A DNA stretch of 64,000 bases, from the NCBI RefSeq assembly GCF_006152065.1, contig NZ_VDFW01000001.1, positions 124,001-188,000 on the forward strand, written 5' to 3'. Made by a program: the position numbers and the translations under genes. This document shows, piece after piece, positions 25,512-34,226 of the stretch (position 1 is its first letter; the number at the start of each line of letters is the position of its first letter). Source of the stretch: Amycolatopsis alkalitolerans (GTDB lineage Bacteria; Actinomycetota; Actinomycetes; Mycobacteriales; Pseudonocardiaceae). The notes beneath the pieces are model-generated. The model did no database searches. It was not told the origin of the DNA and saw only the letters and a program-made list of their open reading frames with translations.

Positions 25512-27113
25512 ATGACGACCGTCTTGCGTTCCGCGCTGAATACGGCGGACGAGACCTTCCAGGCCAACTACCGGCATCAGAAGCAGGTACTGGCCGAGCT
25601 CGACGAGCAGATCCAGGCCGCGATCACCGGTGGCGGGCCCCGGTACCAGCAGCGCCATCGTGACCGCGGGCGCCTGCTGGTCCGCGAGCGCATCGAGCTC
25701 CTGCTCGACCGCGACGCCGCTTTCCTCGAGCTGTCCACGCTCGCGGCCTGGGGCACGCAGTTCCCCGTCGGCGCTTCGGTGGTGACCGGGATCGGTGTCG
25801 TCTCCGGTGTCGAATGCATGCTCATCGCGCACGATCCGACGGTTCGCGGCGGCGCGATGAACCCGTACTCGCTGAAGAAAACCTTGCGGGCGCTGGAAAT
25901 CGCGCGGGTGAACCGGCTGCCGGTGATCAACCTGGTCGAGTCGGGCGGCGCCGACCTGCCGACGCAGTCGGAGCTGTTCGTGCATGCCGGCAAGATCTTC
26001 CATGACCTGACCGAGCTGTCGTCGCTGGCGATACCCACGATCGCGCTCGTGTTCGGCAACTCCACTGCCGGCGGCGCCTACGTGCCCGGAATGTGCGACT
26101 ACGCGGTCATGGTCGACCAGCAGGCGAAGGTGTTCCTCGGCGGCCCGCCGCTGGTGAAGATGGCGACCGGCGAGGACGCCGACGACGAGGAACTCGGCGG
26201 CGCGGCCATGCACGCCAAGGTTTCCGGGCTGTGCGACCACTTCGCCGTCGACGAGCGGGACTGCATCCGCATCGGGCGGCGGATCGTGTCCGAGCTCAAC
26301 TGGCGCAAGTTCGGCCCCGGACCGACGCTGCCCGCCGATGAACCGCGCTACGATCCCGACGAGCTGCTCGGTATCGCACCGGCGGACATCAAGGTCCCGT
26401 TCGATCCCCGCGAGGTCATCGCCCGGGTCGTCGACGGCTCCCGGTTCGGTGAGTACAAACCCTTGTGGGGCACCAGTCTGGTGACCGGCTGGGCATCCGT
26501 GCACGGCTACCCGGTCGGCATCCTCGCCAACGCCCGCGGCGTGCTGTTCAGCGAGGAGGCGAAGAAGGCCAGCGAGTTCATCCAGCTCGCCAACCAGGCC
26601 GACACCCCGTTGCTGTTCCTGCAGAACACCACCGGTTACATGGTCGGCAAGAACTACGAGCAGGGCGGGATCATCAAGGACGGGTCCAAGATGATCAACT
26701 CCGTCGCGAACAGCAAGGTCCCGCACATCACCGTCAACCTGGCCGCGTCCTTCGGCGCGGGCAACTACGGCATGTCCGGTCGTGCCTACGATCCGCGGCT
26801 CATGTTCGCGTGGGCCGGCTCGCGGCTCGCGGTGATGGGCGCCGCTCAACTGGCCGGGGTGATGTCCATCGTGGCGAAGCAGTCGGCGGCCGCGTCCGGG
26901 CGCGAGTTCGACGCCGAGGCCGACGAGCGCGCTCGCACGGCGATCGAGGCGCAGATCGAGCGGGAGTCGCATTCCTTCTTCGTCACCGCGCGCCTCTACG
27001 ACGACGGGCTCATCGACCCTCGCGACACCCGCACGGTGCTCGGCATCGCGCTGTCGGCCGCGCATTCCAACACCGTCGCCGGCCAGCGTGGCTACGGCGT
27101 CTTCCGGATGTGA
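25512..27113 (+). CDS. Acyl-CoA carboxylase, carboxyltransferase (beta) subunit, geranyl/methylcrotonyl-CoA type
   Basis: 533 aa crotonase-fold carboxyltransferase that moves CO2 from carboxybiotin to a 3-methyl-enoyl-CoA. Two oxyanion regions are seen: NLVESGGADLPTQSELF with GNSTAGGAYVPGM in the N half, and LFLQNTTGYMVGKNYEQGG with NLAASFGAGNYGMSGRAYDP in the C half. Length is that of MCC/GCC beta chains. The NTTGYMVG and MINSVANSKVPH wording looks nearer to geranyl-CoA carboxylase (AtuC) than to MCC as I remember them; an alignment is needed. It sits 23 bp after the dehydrogenase and 10 bp before its biotin partner. Confidence 0.88.
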   Translation: MTTVLRSALNTADETFQANYRHQKQVLAELDEQIQAAITGGGPRYQQRHRDRGRLLVRERIELLLDRDAAFLELSTLAAWGTQFPVGASVVTGIGVVSGVECMLIAHDPTVRGGAMNPYSLKKTLRALEIARVNRLPVINLVESGGADLPTQSELFVHAGKIFHDLTELSSLAIPTIALVFGNSTAGGAYVPGMCDYAVMVDQQAKVFLGGPPLVKMATGEDADDEELGGAAMHAKVSGLCDHFAVDERDCIRIGRRIVSELNWRKFGPGPTLPADEPRYDPDELLGIAPADIKVPFDPREVIARVVDGSRFGEYKPLWGTSLVTGWASVHGYPVGILANARGVLFSEEAKKASEFIQLANQADTPLLFLQNTTGYMVGKNYEQGGIIKDGSKMINSVANSKVPHITVNLAASFGAGNYGMSGRAYDPRLMFAWAGSRLAVMGAAQLAGVMSIVAKQSAAASGREFDAEADERARTAIEAQIERESHSFFVTARLYDDGLIDPRDTRTVLGIALSAAHSNTVAGQRGYGVFRM

Positions 27114-27123
27114 GGACCAGCTG

Positions 27124-29121
27124 ATGACCAACCACCCGATCCGGAAGCTGCTCGTGGCCAACCGGGGCGAGATCGCGGAACGGATCATCCGGTCCGCCCG
27201 TGCGCTGGACATCGTCACCGTCGCGGTGCACTCCGAGCCCGACGCCGGCGCCCTGTTCGTCGAGACCGCGGACGAGGCGGTGCTGCTCCCGGGCGCCGCA
27301 CCGGCCGAGACCTACCTGCGCGCGGACCTCATCGTCGAGGCCGCAGTGGCCACCGGCGCGGACGCGGTCCACCCCGGCTATGGATTCCTGTCCGAGAACG
27401 CCGACTTCGCCCGAAAATGTGCCGAGGCGGGGCTGGTGTTCGTCGGGCCGCCGGCCGGGGCGATCGAGGCCATGGGCTCGAAGATCGCGGCGAAGCAGTT
27501 GATGGCGAAGGCCGGTGTGCCGGTGCTGCCGGGCGCCACGATCGACGACTCGGCCGAACTCGACGCCGCGGCCGTCGCCGCGCTCGGGGACGAAATCGGC
27601 TACCCGCTGCTGGTCAAGGCGGCCTTCGGCGGTGGCGGGCGAGGGATGCGGATCGTCCGGCGAGCCGGGGAAGTCGTCGAGGCCGTGACCGGTGCCCGGC
27701 GCGAGGCGGCGTCGGCGTTCGGTGACGGCACTGTTTTCCTCGAACGGTTCGTCGAGGATCCCCGGCATATCGAGGTGCAGATCTTCGGTGATACCCACGG
27801 CACCGTCGTGCACCTCTTCGAACGCGAATGCTCCATCCAGCGCCGCTACCAGAAGATCATCGAGGAGGCGCCGTCTCCCGCCGTGGACGAGGACCTGCGC
27901 AAGCGGCTCGGGGACGCCGCCGTCGCCGCGGGCACCGCGATCGGGTACACCGGCGCGGGCACCGTCGAGTTCGTCATGGCGCCCAGCGGCGAGTTCTTCT
28001 TCCTCGAGGTGAACACGCGCCTGCAGGTGGAGCACCCGGTCACCGAGGAGATCACCGGGCTCGACCTCGTGGCGCTGCAGATCCAGATCGCCGAAGGCGA
28101 ACCGCTGCCCACGGAAGCGCGCGAAGCGACGATCAGGGGACATGCGGTCGAGGCCCGGCTCTACGCGGAGGACCCCACCGCCGACTACCTGCCGGGCAGC
28201 GGCACGCTGCACCGCTTCCGCATCCCCGATCTCGCCGGAGTGCGCGTCGACACCGGGGTGCGGGACGGTTCGGTCGTCGGTACGAACTACGACCCGATGC
28301 TGGCCAAGGTCATCGCGCACGGCCGGACCCGCACCGAGGCGGTGCGCAGGCTGGCCCGCGCACTGGCCGAGGCGCAGATCCACGGTCTGGTGACCAACCG
28401 CGACCTGCTTGTCGCGATCCTGCGCGAACCCGAGTTCGGCGCGGGCGGCACCGATACCGGTTATCTCACGCGGCACGAACCGGCGGCCCTTGTCGGTGTC
28501 CCCGACAAGAACGCGGTGGCCGTGCACGCGCTCGCGGCGGCGCTGGCGGACCAGGCGGACCGCCGGGCGCACGCCCCCGTGCAGCGGGCGGTCCCCACGG
28601 GCTGGCGCAACGTCGTGAGCGCACCGCAGGTCGCGGAGTACCGCGTCGGCGAGGTCGAGGTGGACCTCACCTACCGCTTCACTCGCACCGGTCTGGAGGC
28701 GTCGGTCGACGGGACCCCGCTTGCCGGTGTCGCGGTGCTCGACGCCCGCGCAGACCGGATCGACCTCCGCGTCGAAGGCATCCGCCGCACGATCCGCGTG
28801 CACCGGGTCGGTGACATCACCTACTGCGACAGCGTGCTCGGCGGCACGACGTTCGTCGAGCGTCCCCGGCTGCCCGAACCCGGCACCGGCGCCGCGCCCG
28901 GATCGTTGCTGGCGCCGATGCCCGGCACGGTGGTCCGCGTGGTCGCGGAGCCGGGACAGCCGGTCGAGGCGGGCGCGGTGATCGTGGTGTTCGAGGCGAT
29001 GAAGATGGAGCATTCGGTCCGTGCGCCCATCGCGGGAACCGTCGCCGAACTGACCGTCCAAGTAGGACAGACCGTCGAGTCCGGCGAGACCGTCGCCGTC
29101 ATCACCGAGGAAGGCGCCTGA
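27124..29121 (+). CDS. Acyl-CoA carboxylase, biotin carboxylase + biotin carrier (alpha) subunit
   Basis: 665 aa. Domains: biotin carboxylase at about 1-450 (LLVANRGEIAERIIRSAR, the ATP-grasp loop KAAFGGGGRGMRIV, EVNTRLQVEHPVTEEITG), a linker/BT region, and a C-terminal biotinyl domain with the modified Lys627 in FEAMKMEHSV. It carboxylates its own biotin with ATP and bicarbonate for the adjacent beta subunit. GAGGACC precedes ATG 27124; an upstream in-frame start at 27088 is inside the beta gene and lacks support. Its TGA shares one base with the hydratase ATG. Confidence 0.93.
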   Translation: MTNHPIRKLLVANRGEIAERIIRSARALDIVTVAVHSEPDAGALFVETADEAVLLPGAAPAETYLRADLIVEAAVATGADAVHPGYGFLSENADFARKCAEAGLVFVGPPAGAIEAMGSKIAAKQLMAKAGVPVLPGATIDDSAELDAAAVAALGDEIGYPLLVKAAFGGGGRGMRIVRRAGEVVEAVTGARREAASAFGDGTVFLERFVEDPRHIEVQIFGDTHGTVVHLFERECSIQRRYQKIIEEAPSPAVDEDLRKRLGDAAVAAGTAIGYTGAGTVEFVMAPSGEFFFLEVNTRLQVEHPVTEEITGLDLVALQIQIAEGEPLPTEAREATIRGHAVEARLYAEDPTADYLPGSGTLHRFRIPDLAGVRVDTGVRDGSVVGTNYDPMLAKVIAHGRTRTEAVRRLARALAEAQIHGLVTNRDLLVAILREPEFGAGGTDTGYLTRHEPAALVGVPDKNAVAVHALAAALADQADRRAHAPVQRAVPTGWRNVVSAPQVAEYRVGEVEVDLTYRFTRTGLEASVDGTPLAGVAVLDARADRIDLRVEGIRRTIRVHRVGDITYCDSVLGGTTFVERPRLPEPGTGAAPGSLLAPMPGTVVRVVAEPGQPVEAGAVIVVFEAMKMEHSVRAPIAGTVAELTVQVGQTVESGETVAVITEEGA

Positions 29122-29882
29122 TGGCCACCGTGCACTACGAGGTGACGGACGGCGTCGCCTGGCTGACGATCGACCGACCCGAGGCGCACAACGCGCTGAG
29201 CGCATCCGTCCGAAATGGACTGTTCGACGGGGTGCGCCGGTTCAACGCCGACGGCGAGGCCAAGGTGCTCGTCCTCACCGGGGCCGGGGAGAAGGCGTTC
29301 TGCGCGGGTGGCGATCTCAAGGAGATGAACGAGACGGCGCTGACCGTCCCGCCGCCCGATTTCCTGCCACAGCTTGGCCGCAACATCGACGTGCCGAAAC
29401 CGACCATCGCCGCCGTCAACGGCATCGCCTACGGCGGTGGGTTCCTGCTCGCCCAGCAATGCGATCTCGTCGTCGCCGCCGAGCACGCCCGGTTCGCCGT
29501 TTCCGAGGTCAAGGTAGGCCGCGGCGCGCCGTGGGCGGCCCCGCTGTCCTGGCTCGTGCCGCCCCGGGTCGCACTGGAGATCCTGCTGACCGGTGACCCG
29601 ATCAGCGCCGCCAGAGCCCAGCGGTACGGACTGGTCAACGAGGTCGTCCCGGGGGCCGAGTTGCGCGAGCGCACGCAGCGACTCGCCGAACGCATCGCCG
29701 CGAACGCTCCGCTCTCGGTGCTCGCAGCTAAACGCACCGCCTACCTGTCCGCCAGCCACGACCGCGCGGACGCCTACGACCGGGCGGAGGAGATCTGGGC
29801 ACCGGTCTACCTGTCCAAGGACGCGCAGGAGGGCCCGCTGGCCTTCCGGGAGAAGCGCAAGCCGGTCTGGCAGGGCCGCTGA
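29121..29882 (+). CDS. Enoyl-CoA hydratase/isomerase (AtuE/LiuC-like)
   Basis: 253 aa crotonase. Seen: the CoA-binding AHNALSASVRN, oxyanion-hole segments CAGGDLKEMNE (about residue 68) and AVNGIAYGGGFLLAQQCD, and FAVSEVKVGRGAPWAA where crotonases carry a catalytic Glu. By operon position it should hydrate the carboxylated enoyl-CoA: isohexenylglutaconyl-CoA in the terpenoid route, or 3-methylglutaconyl-CoA in leucine breakdown. It overlaps the alpha-subunit stop by one base and precedes the next ATG by one. Confidence 0.88.
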   Translation: MATVHYEVTDGVAWLTIDRPEAHNALSASVRNGLFDGVRRFNADGEAKVLVLTGAGEKAFCAGGDLKEMNETALTVPPPDFLPQLGRNIDVPKPTIAAVNGIAYGGGFLLAQQCDLVVAAEHARFAVSEVKVGRGAPWAAPLSWLVPPRVALEILLTGDPISAARAQRYGLVNEVVPGAELRERTQRLAERIAANAPLSVLAAKRTAYLSASHDRADAYDRAEEIWAPVYLSKDAQEGPLAFREKRKPVWQGR

Positions 29883-29883
29883 C

Positions 29884-30693
29884 ATGGGCGTTTCACTGGG
29901 CCAGGTGCTCGAAGACCTCGTCGTCGAGACGCAGGTGCTGCAGGGTCTGGTCGCCGGTCTCGGCGACACCGGGATGTCCGCCGCCACCCCCGCTGCGGGC
30001 TGGAACATCCGCGACCAGCTCACCCACCTCGCCTACTTCGACGAGGCCGCGACGCGGGCCGCCGTCGCCCCGGAGGCTTTCCGGCGCGACGCCGAGGCGT
30101 TGATGGCCGGGGGAATGGACTTTCCCGACCGCGTCGCCGCCGAGCACGCCGAAATGCCTGCCGGGGACGTCCTCGCCTGGCTCGCCAAGGCGCGCCTCGA
30201 GTTCGTCGCGGTCTTCCGCCGTCTCGACTCCAGGATGCGCGTGCCGTGGTACGGGCCGGATATGAGCGCGCTGTCCTCCGCCACGGCCCGGCTGATGGAG
30301 ACCTGGGCCCACGGCCAGGACGTCGCGGACGCGCTCGGTGTCGACCGTGAGCCGACCGACCGGCTGCGGCATATCGCCCACCTCGGCGTGCGGACGACCG
30401 CGTTCTCCTTCTCCGTCAACGGAAGACCCGTACCGGCCGCCCCGATCCGGGTCGAGGTCGACGCGCCTTCCGGGGACAGGTGGACATGGGGACCGGCCCG
30501 AGCCGCCGACCGGGTCACCGGGTCCGCGCTCGACTTCTGCCTCGTCGTCACCCAGCGGCGCCACCTCGACGACACCGCGCTTGAGGTCACCGGACCGGTC
30601 GCGGCCGAGTGGCTCTCGATCGCCCAGACCTTCGCCGGCGCCCCTGGCACCGGCCGGATGCCCGCGGCGAGCCAGTCAGGAGGACCATCGTGA
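29884..30693 (+). CDS. TIGR03084-type putative metal-binding protein (DinB/MDMPI superfamily)
   Basis: 269 aa. The N-terminal half is a four-helix DinB-like domain: GWNIRDQLTHLAYFDEAA provides the first His, and ARLMETWAHGQDVADALG near 140 the distal His motif characteristic of the mycothiol-dependent maleylpyruvate isomerase superfamily. The C-terminal domain (about 175-245) is the family-specific extension (SFSVNGRPVPAAPIRVEV). TIGR03084 proteins are uncharacterised as far as I know; co-location with AtuA and an acyl-CoA carboxylase suggests a thiol- or metal-dependent step in the same pathway. It starts one base after the hydratase stop and overlaps the AtuA gene by 4 bp. Confidence 0.78.
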   Translation: MGVSLGQVLEDLVVETQVLQGLVAGLGDTGMSAATPAAGWNIRDQLTHLAYFDEAATRAAVAPEAFRRDAEALMAGGMDFPDRVAAEHAEMPAGDVLAWLAKARLEFVAVFRRLDSRMRVPWYGPDMSALSSATARLMETWAHGQDVADALGVDREPTDRLRHIAHLGVRTTAFSFSVNGRPVPAAPIRVEVDAPSGDRWTWGPARAADRVTGSALDFCLVVTQRRHLDDTALEVTGPVAAEWLSIAQTFAGAPGTGRMPAASQSGGPS

Positions 30694-32450
30694 GGGCCGT
30701 GCGGATCGGCAACTGCTCCGGCTTCTACGGCGACCGGCTGCAGGCCGCCCGTGAAATGGTCGAAGGCGGCCCGATCGACGTCCTCACCGGCGACTACCTG
30801 GCCGAGCTGACGATGCTGATCCTGTGGAAGGCCAAGCAGAAGGACCCCGCCGCCGGGTACGCGAAGACCTTCCTCACCCAGGTCGAGCACGTCCTGGGCA
30901 CCTGCCTGGACCGGGGCATCCGGATCGTGTCCAACGCCGGCGGGCTCAACCCGGCCGGGCTCGCCGCCGAGCTGGTGGCGCTGGCCGCCCGGCTCGGCCT
31001 GCGTCCCCGCATCGCCCACGTCGACGGCGACGATCTGATCGACCGCCTCGACGAGCTGCGGGCCGCCGGGCACGCCCTCGCCCACCTCGACACGGGCCGC
31101 AAGCTCGCCGACGCCGACGTGCGCCCGGTGTCCGCCAACGCCTACCTCGGCGCGTGGGGGATCACCGAGGCGCTGCGCGCGGACGCCGACATCGTGGTGA
31201 CCGGCCGCGTCACCGACGCGTCGCTGGTGGTCGGCCCGGCGGCGTGGTGGCACGGCTGGGCCCGCGAGGACAGCGGAATCCACGACAAGATCGCCGGCGC
31301 GATGGCGGCGGGCCACGTGATCGAATGCGGTCCGCAGGCCACCGGCGGGAACTACGCCTTCTTCGAGGAGGTCACCGACCGCCGCTACCCCGGCTTCCCG
31401 ATCGCCGAGGTCGAGGCCGACGGTTCGAGCGTGATCACCAAGCATGAGCACACGGGTGGTCTCGTGTCGGTGGGCACGGTGACCGCGCAGCTGCTGTACG
31501 AGATCGGGGAGCCGGCGTACCCCGGGCCGGACGCCGTCGCCCAGTTCGACACGCTCGAGCTGGTGCAGGAGAGCGAGCACCGGGTCCGCATCCGCGGCGC
31601 GCGCGGCAGTGCCCCGACGGACCAGCTCAAGGTCGCGCTCAACTACGAGGGCGGGTACCGCAACACGATGACGCTCGTGCTCACCGGGCTGCGGATCGAG
31701 GAGAAGGCGGCCTGGGCCACCCAGCAGCTGACCGACCTGCTGGGCGGGCGCGACCGGTTCGCCGAGTTCGACGCGCGGCTGCTGCGGTTCGACCATCCTG
31801 ATGCGGCGACGAACCCCGAAGCCACCGCCCACCTGAGAATCACGGTGAAGGATCCCGACCGGCGCAAGGTCGGGCGCGCGTTCTCCAACACCACGATGGA
31901 ACTCGCGCTCGGCGGTTATCCCGGATTCCACACCACGACACCCCCGTCGGCGGAAAGCGCTTACGGCGTCTACTGGCCCACGCTGGTCCCGGCCGGGGAG
32001 GTCAGGCACCGGGTCACGCTGCCCGACGGCACCGTCCGTGTCATCCCGCACAGCTCGGTCACCGCCCCGGTGCCCGCGTACCGGCAAGCGCGCGTGCCGG
32101 AGGCCGGTGGCCCGACCCGCCGGCTGCCGCTGGGCACGATCGCGGGCGCGCGGTCGGGAGACAAGGGCGGCAACGCCAACATCGGCGTGTGGGCTCGCAC
32201 CGACGACGAGTACGCCTGGTTGCGGGGTTACCTCGACGTCGAGCGGATCCGGGAGCTGATCCCGGAATCCGCCGGACACGAGATCCGCCGCTATGAGCTG
32301 CCGAACCTGCGGGCGGTGAACTTCGTGATCGTCGGCATCCTGGGTGACGGGGTCGCCTCGGCCACGCGCCCCGATCCGCAGGCGAAGGGCCTCGGGGAGT
32401 ACCTCCGCAGCAGGGTCGTCGACATCCCGGAAAGCGTGCTGGGGAGGTGA
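30690..32450 (+). CDS. AtuA-family acyclic terpene utilisation protein (DUF1446)
   Basis: 586 aa. The N-terminal DUF1446 domain spans about 1-450 (RIGNCSGFYGDRLQAAREMV, DVLTGDYLAELTMLIL, GLRPRIAHVDGDDL, VVTGRVTDASLVVGPAAWW, GGNYAFFEE) and the C-terminal AtuA-like domain about 480-586 (GTIAGARSGDKGGNANIG, YLDVERIRELIP). AtuA is required for citronellol/geraniol use in Pseudomonas, but its reaction is not established. AGGAGG 6 nt before GTG 30690 decides the start, which overlaps the previous TGA. It follows the carboxylase genes as in atu clusters. Confidence 0.87.
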   Translation: MRAVRIGNCSGFYGDRLQAAREMVEGGPIDVLTGDYLAELTMLILWKAKQKDPAAGYAKTFLTQVEHVLGTCLDRGIRIVSNAGGLNPAGLAAELVALAARLGLRPRIAHVDGDDLIDRLDELRAAGHALAHLDTGRKLADADVRPVSANAYLGAWGITEALRADADIVVTGRVTDASLVVGPAAWWHGWAREDSGIHDKIAGAMAAGHVIECGPQATGGNYAFFEEVTDRRYPGFPIAEVEADGSSVITKHEHTGGLVSVGTVTAQLLYEIGEPAYPGPDAVAQFDTLELVQESEHRVRIRGARGSAPTDQLKVALNYEGGYRNTMTLVLTGLRIEEKAAWATQQLTDLLGGRDRFAEFDARLLRFDHPDAATNPEATAHLRITVKDPDRRKVGRAFSNTTMELALGGYPGFHTTTPPSAESAYGVYWPTLVPAGEVRHRVTLPDGTVRVIPHSSVTAPVPAYRQARVPEAGGPTRRLPLGTIAGARSGDKGGNANIGVWARTDDEYAWLRGYLDVERIRELIPESAGHEIRRYELPNLRAVNFVIVGILGDGVASATRPDPQAKGLGEYLRSRVVDIPESVLGR

Positions 32451-32458
32451 TCACGGCG

Positions 32459-33046
32459 GTGGAGAAGGTGCGCCCCGCCCGGCGCGATCCCACGCGCAAG
32501 GCGCGGATACTGGCCGCGTCGGCCGAGCTGATCTCCCGGCACGGGTACCACGCGGTCGGCCTGGCGGAGATCGGTACGGCGGCCGGCATCGTGAGTACCG
32601 GCGTCTACCGGCACTTCGCGAGCAAGTCGGCGATCCTGGCCGCGCTCCTGCGGCAGGTGATGGACCTGCTGGGCGACGCGGGGCGTGAGATCGTGCTGAA
32701 CGCCGCCGACGACCGGACCGCGGTCACCGAACTCGTGCGGCATCACGTCCGCGTCGCGATCCACGACCGGCGGATCCTGCAGGTCTACCACCTCGAGGCA
32801 CGTAACCTCCCGGATGAGGACCTGCGCCGGCTTCGCCGGGCTCAGCGGCACTACGTCGAGGAATGGGTCGCCGTGGTGGCGCCGCTGCGGCCGGGCCTTA
32901 CCGATGGCGAGGTGCGCGTTCTGGTGCACGCCGCGATCGGCAGCGTCCAGTCGATCCTGTTCCACAACTCCGGGCTGTCCGAGGACCAGCTGACGAAGTT
33001 GCTGCGCGCAACGGCGCACGCCTGCCTGGGGGTGGAACCGGTCTGA
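32459..33046 (+). CDS. TetR-family regulator, paralogue A
   Basis: 195 aa. HTH: KARILAASAELISRHGYHAV and IGTAAGIVSTGVYRHFASKS. It aligns without gaps over most of its length with the second TetR at 36043, including the recognition-helix region and the RILQVYHLEARNLPDEDLRRL segment, so both may bind the same operators. GTG 32459 aligns with the paralogue's start; GTG 32447 overlaps the AtuA stop but would sit directly on the GGGGAGG. It closes the carboxylase operon and is the likely regulator of the palindromes at 24297, 34086 and 34141. Confidence 0.88.
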   Translation: MEKVRPARRDPTRKARILAASAELISRHGYHAVGLAEIGTAAGIVSTGVYRHFASKSAILAALLRQVMDLLGDAGREIVLNAADDRTAVTELVRHHVRVAIHDRRILQVYHLEARNLPDEDLRRLRRAQRHYVEEWVAVVAPLRPGLTDGEVRVLVHAAIGSVQSILFHNSGLSEDQLTKLLRATAHACLGVEPV

Positions 33047-33053
33047 GCGCGGT

Positions 33054-34085
33054 TCAGCCGAGTACCGCGCGTGCCACGGATTCGAGGTCCTCGGGCAGCC
33101 CCTGCACGGCGATCGAATCGACCACAGTGGACTCCCAGCGGCCGAGGTCCTCGCGGATCTTGCCCGCCGGGCCGATGAGCGCGACCTGTTCGACGAGCGC
33201 GGTCGGGATAGCGGCGGCCGCGGCCCGCTTCTCCCCGCGCAGATACAGATGCTGGACCCGGGCGGCGAGTTCCGCATGGCCCGTCCGGGCGAAGACGTCG
33301 TGATGGAAGTTCGCGCCACGTGCGCCCATCCCGCCGATGTACAGCGCCAGCTGCGGCCGGACGCGATCGGCGGCGTGCTCGATGTCCTCGTCCACCACGA
33401 CGGGAACAGTGGCGACCACCTCGAAGCCGGCGGGGCGGCCGCCCGGCCGGCGCGCGAAACCGGCGTCGAGTGCCGCCCGGTAGAACGCGTCGGCGGCCGG
33501 GGCGAAGAACATCGCGTGCCACCCGTCGGCGATCTCGGCGGCGAGCGCGACGTTGCGGGGGCCTTCGGCACCGAGCTGGATCGGCAGGTCCGGCCGCAGC
33601 GGATGCAGGGACGAGCGCAGCGGTTTGCCGAGCCCGGTGCCGCCGGGCAGCGGCAGCCGGTGGAACTCGCCATCGTAGGAGAGCGGGCGTTCACGCGCGA
33701 GCACCTGCCGGACCACGTCGACGTATTCGCGGGTGCGGGCCAGTGGCCGGGGATAGGCGACACCGTGCCAGCCCTCGGAGACCTGCGGACCGGAGACCCC
33801 GAGCCCGAGCACGACCCGGCCGCCGGAGAGATGGTCGAGGGTCGCCGCGGACATGGCGGTGGCGGCGGGGGTGCGGGCCGGGATCTGCGCGACCGCCGTG
33901 CCCAGCCGTATCCGCGCGGTACGGGCCGCGCACCACGCGAGCGGGGTGAACACGTCGGAGCCGTAGGCCTCGGCGAACCAGATGCCGTCGAAGCCGAGGT
34001 CCTCGATCCGCCGGACCCGCTCGCCCCATCGCGGCGGTGGTCCATCGAAGAAGTGCCCGACGTTGATGCCTACCGGTATGGCCAC
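33054..34085 (-). CDS. LLM-class (F420/FMN-dependent) oxidoreductase
   Basis: 343 aa luciferase-like TIM barrel. The opening VGINVGHFFDG, FDGIWFAEAYGSDVFTPLAW, IRLGTAVAQIPARTPAATAM, LDHLSGGRVVLGLGVSGPQ and EGWHGV are standard for F420-dependent LLM enzymes. It probably performs a redox or monooxygenase step on the terpenoid-like substrate or its aldehyde. GTG 34085 is chosen: GACAAT (34092-34097 on the complement) lies six nt upstream, giving a leaderless mRNA whose -10 is inside operator 2. The longer antisense frame up to 35882 is a shadow. It ends 8 bp from the TetR gene, tail-to-tail. Confidence 0.88.
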   Translation of the reverse strand: MAIPVGINVGHFFDGPPPRWGERVRRIEDLGFDGIWFAEAYGSDVFTPLAWCAARTARIRLGTAVAQIPARTPAATAMSAATLDHLSGGRVVLGLGVSGPQVSEGWHGVAYPRPLARTREYVDVVRQVLARERPLSYDGEFHRLPLPGGTGLGKPLRSSLHPLRPDLPIQLGAEGPRNVALAAEIADGWHAMFFAPAADAFYRAALDAGFARRPGGRPAGFEVVATVPVVVDEDIEHAADRVRPQLALYIGGMGARGANFHHDVFARTGHAELAARVQHLYLRGEKRAAAAAIPTALVEQVALIGPAGKIREDLGRWESTVVDSIAVQGLPEDLESVARAVLG

Positions 34086-34105
34086 TAGTGCATTGTCGTT
34101 CACAA
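34086..34105. promoter_or_regulatory. TetR-type operator 2, over the oxidoreductase -10 box
   Basis: TAGTGCATTGTCGTTCACAA keeps TAGTG...CAC-A from operator 1 (13 of 20 positions). It starts immediately before the GTG of the oxidoreductase and covers its GACAAT box, so binding would block transcription. Confidence 0.6.
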
Positions 34106-34140
34106 CACCGCCGATGAAAAGCTGGGCTGACGGAATTCTA

Positions 34141-34160
34141 ATGTGAATCATTAGTGACTC
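34141..34160. promoter_or_regulatory. TetR-type operator 3, upstream of acyl-CoA ligase
   Basis: ATGTGAATCATTAGTGACTC shares the nonamer GTGAATCAT with operator 1. A TAATGT hexamer at 34139-34144 overlaps its left edge and may be the ligase -10 box. Confidence 0.5.
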
Positions 34161-34226
34161 ATGTCTTGCCAGGAAGCCCGCCAGGTTGGATGCTGTCGGC
34201 ATCAGGCATGCGGCAAGGAGGCTGAT

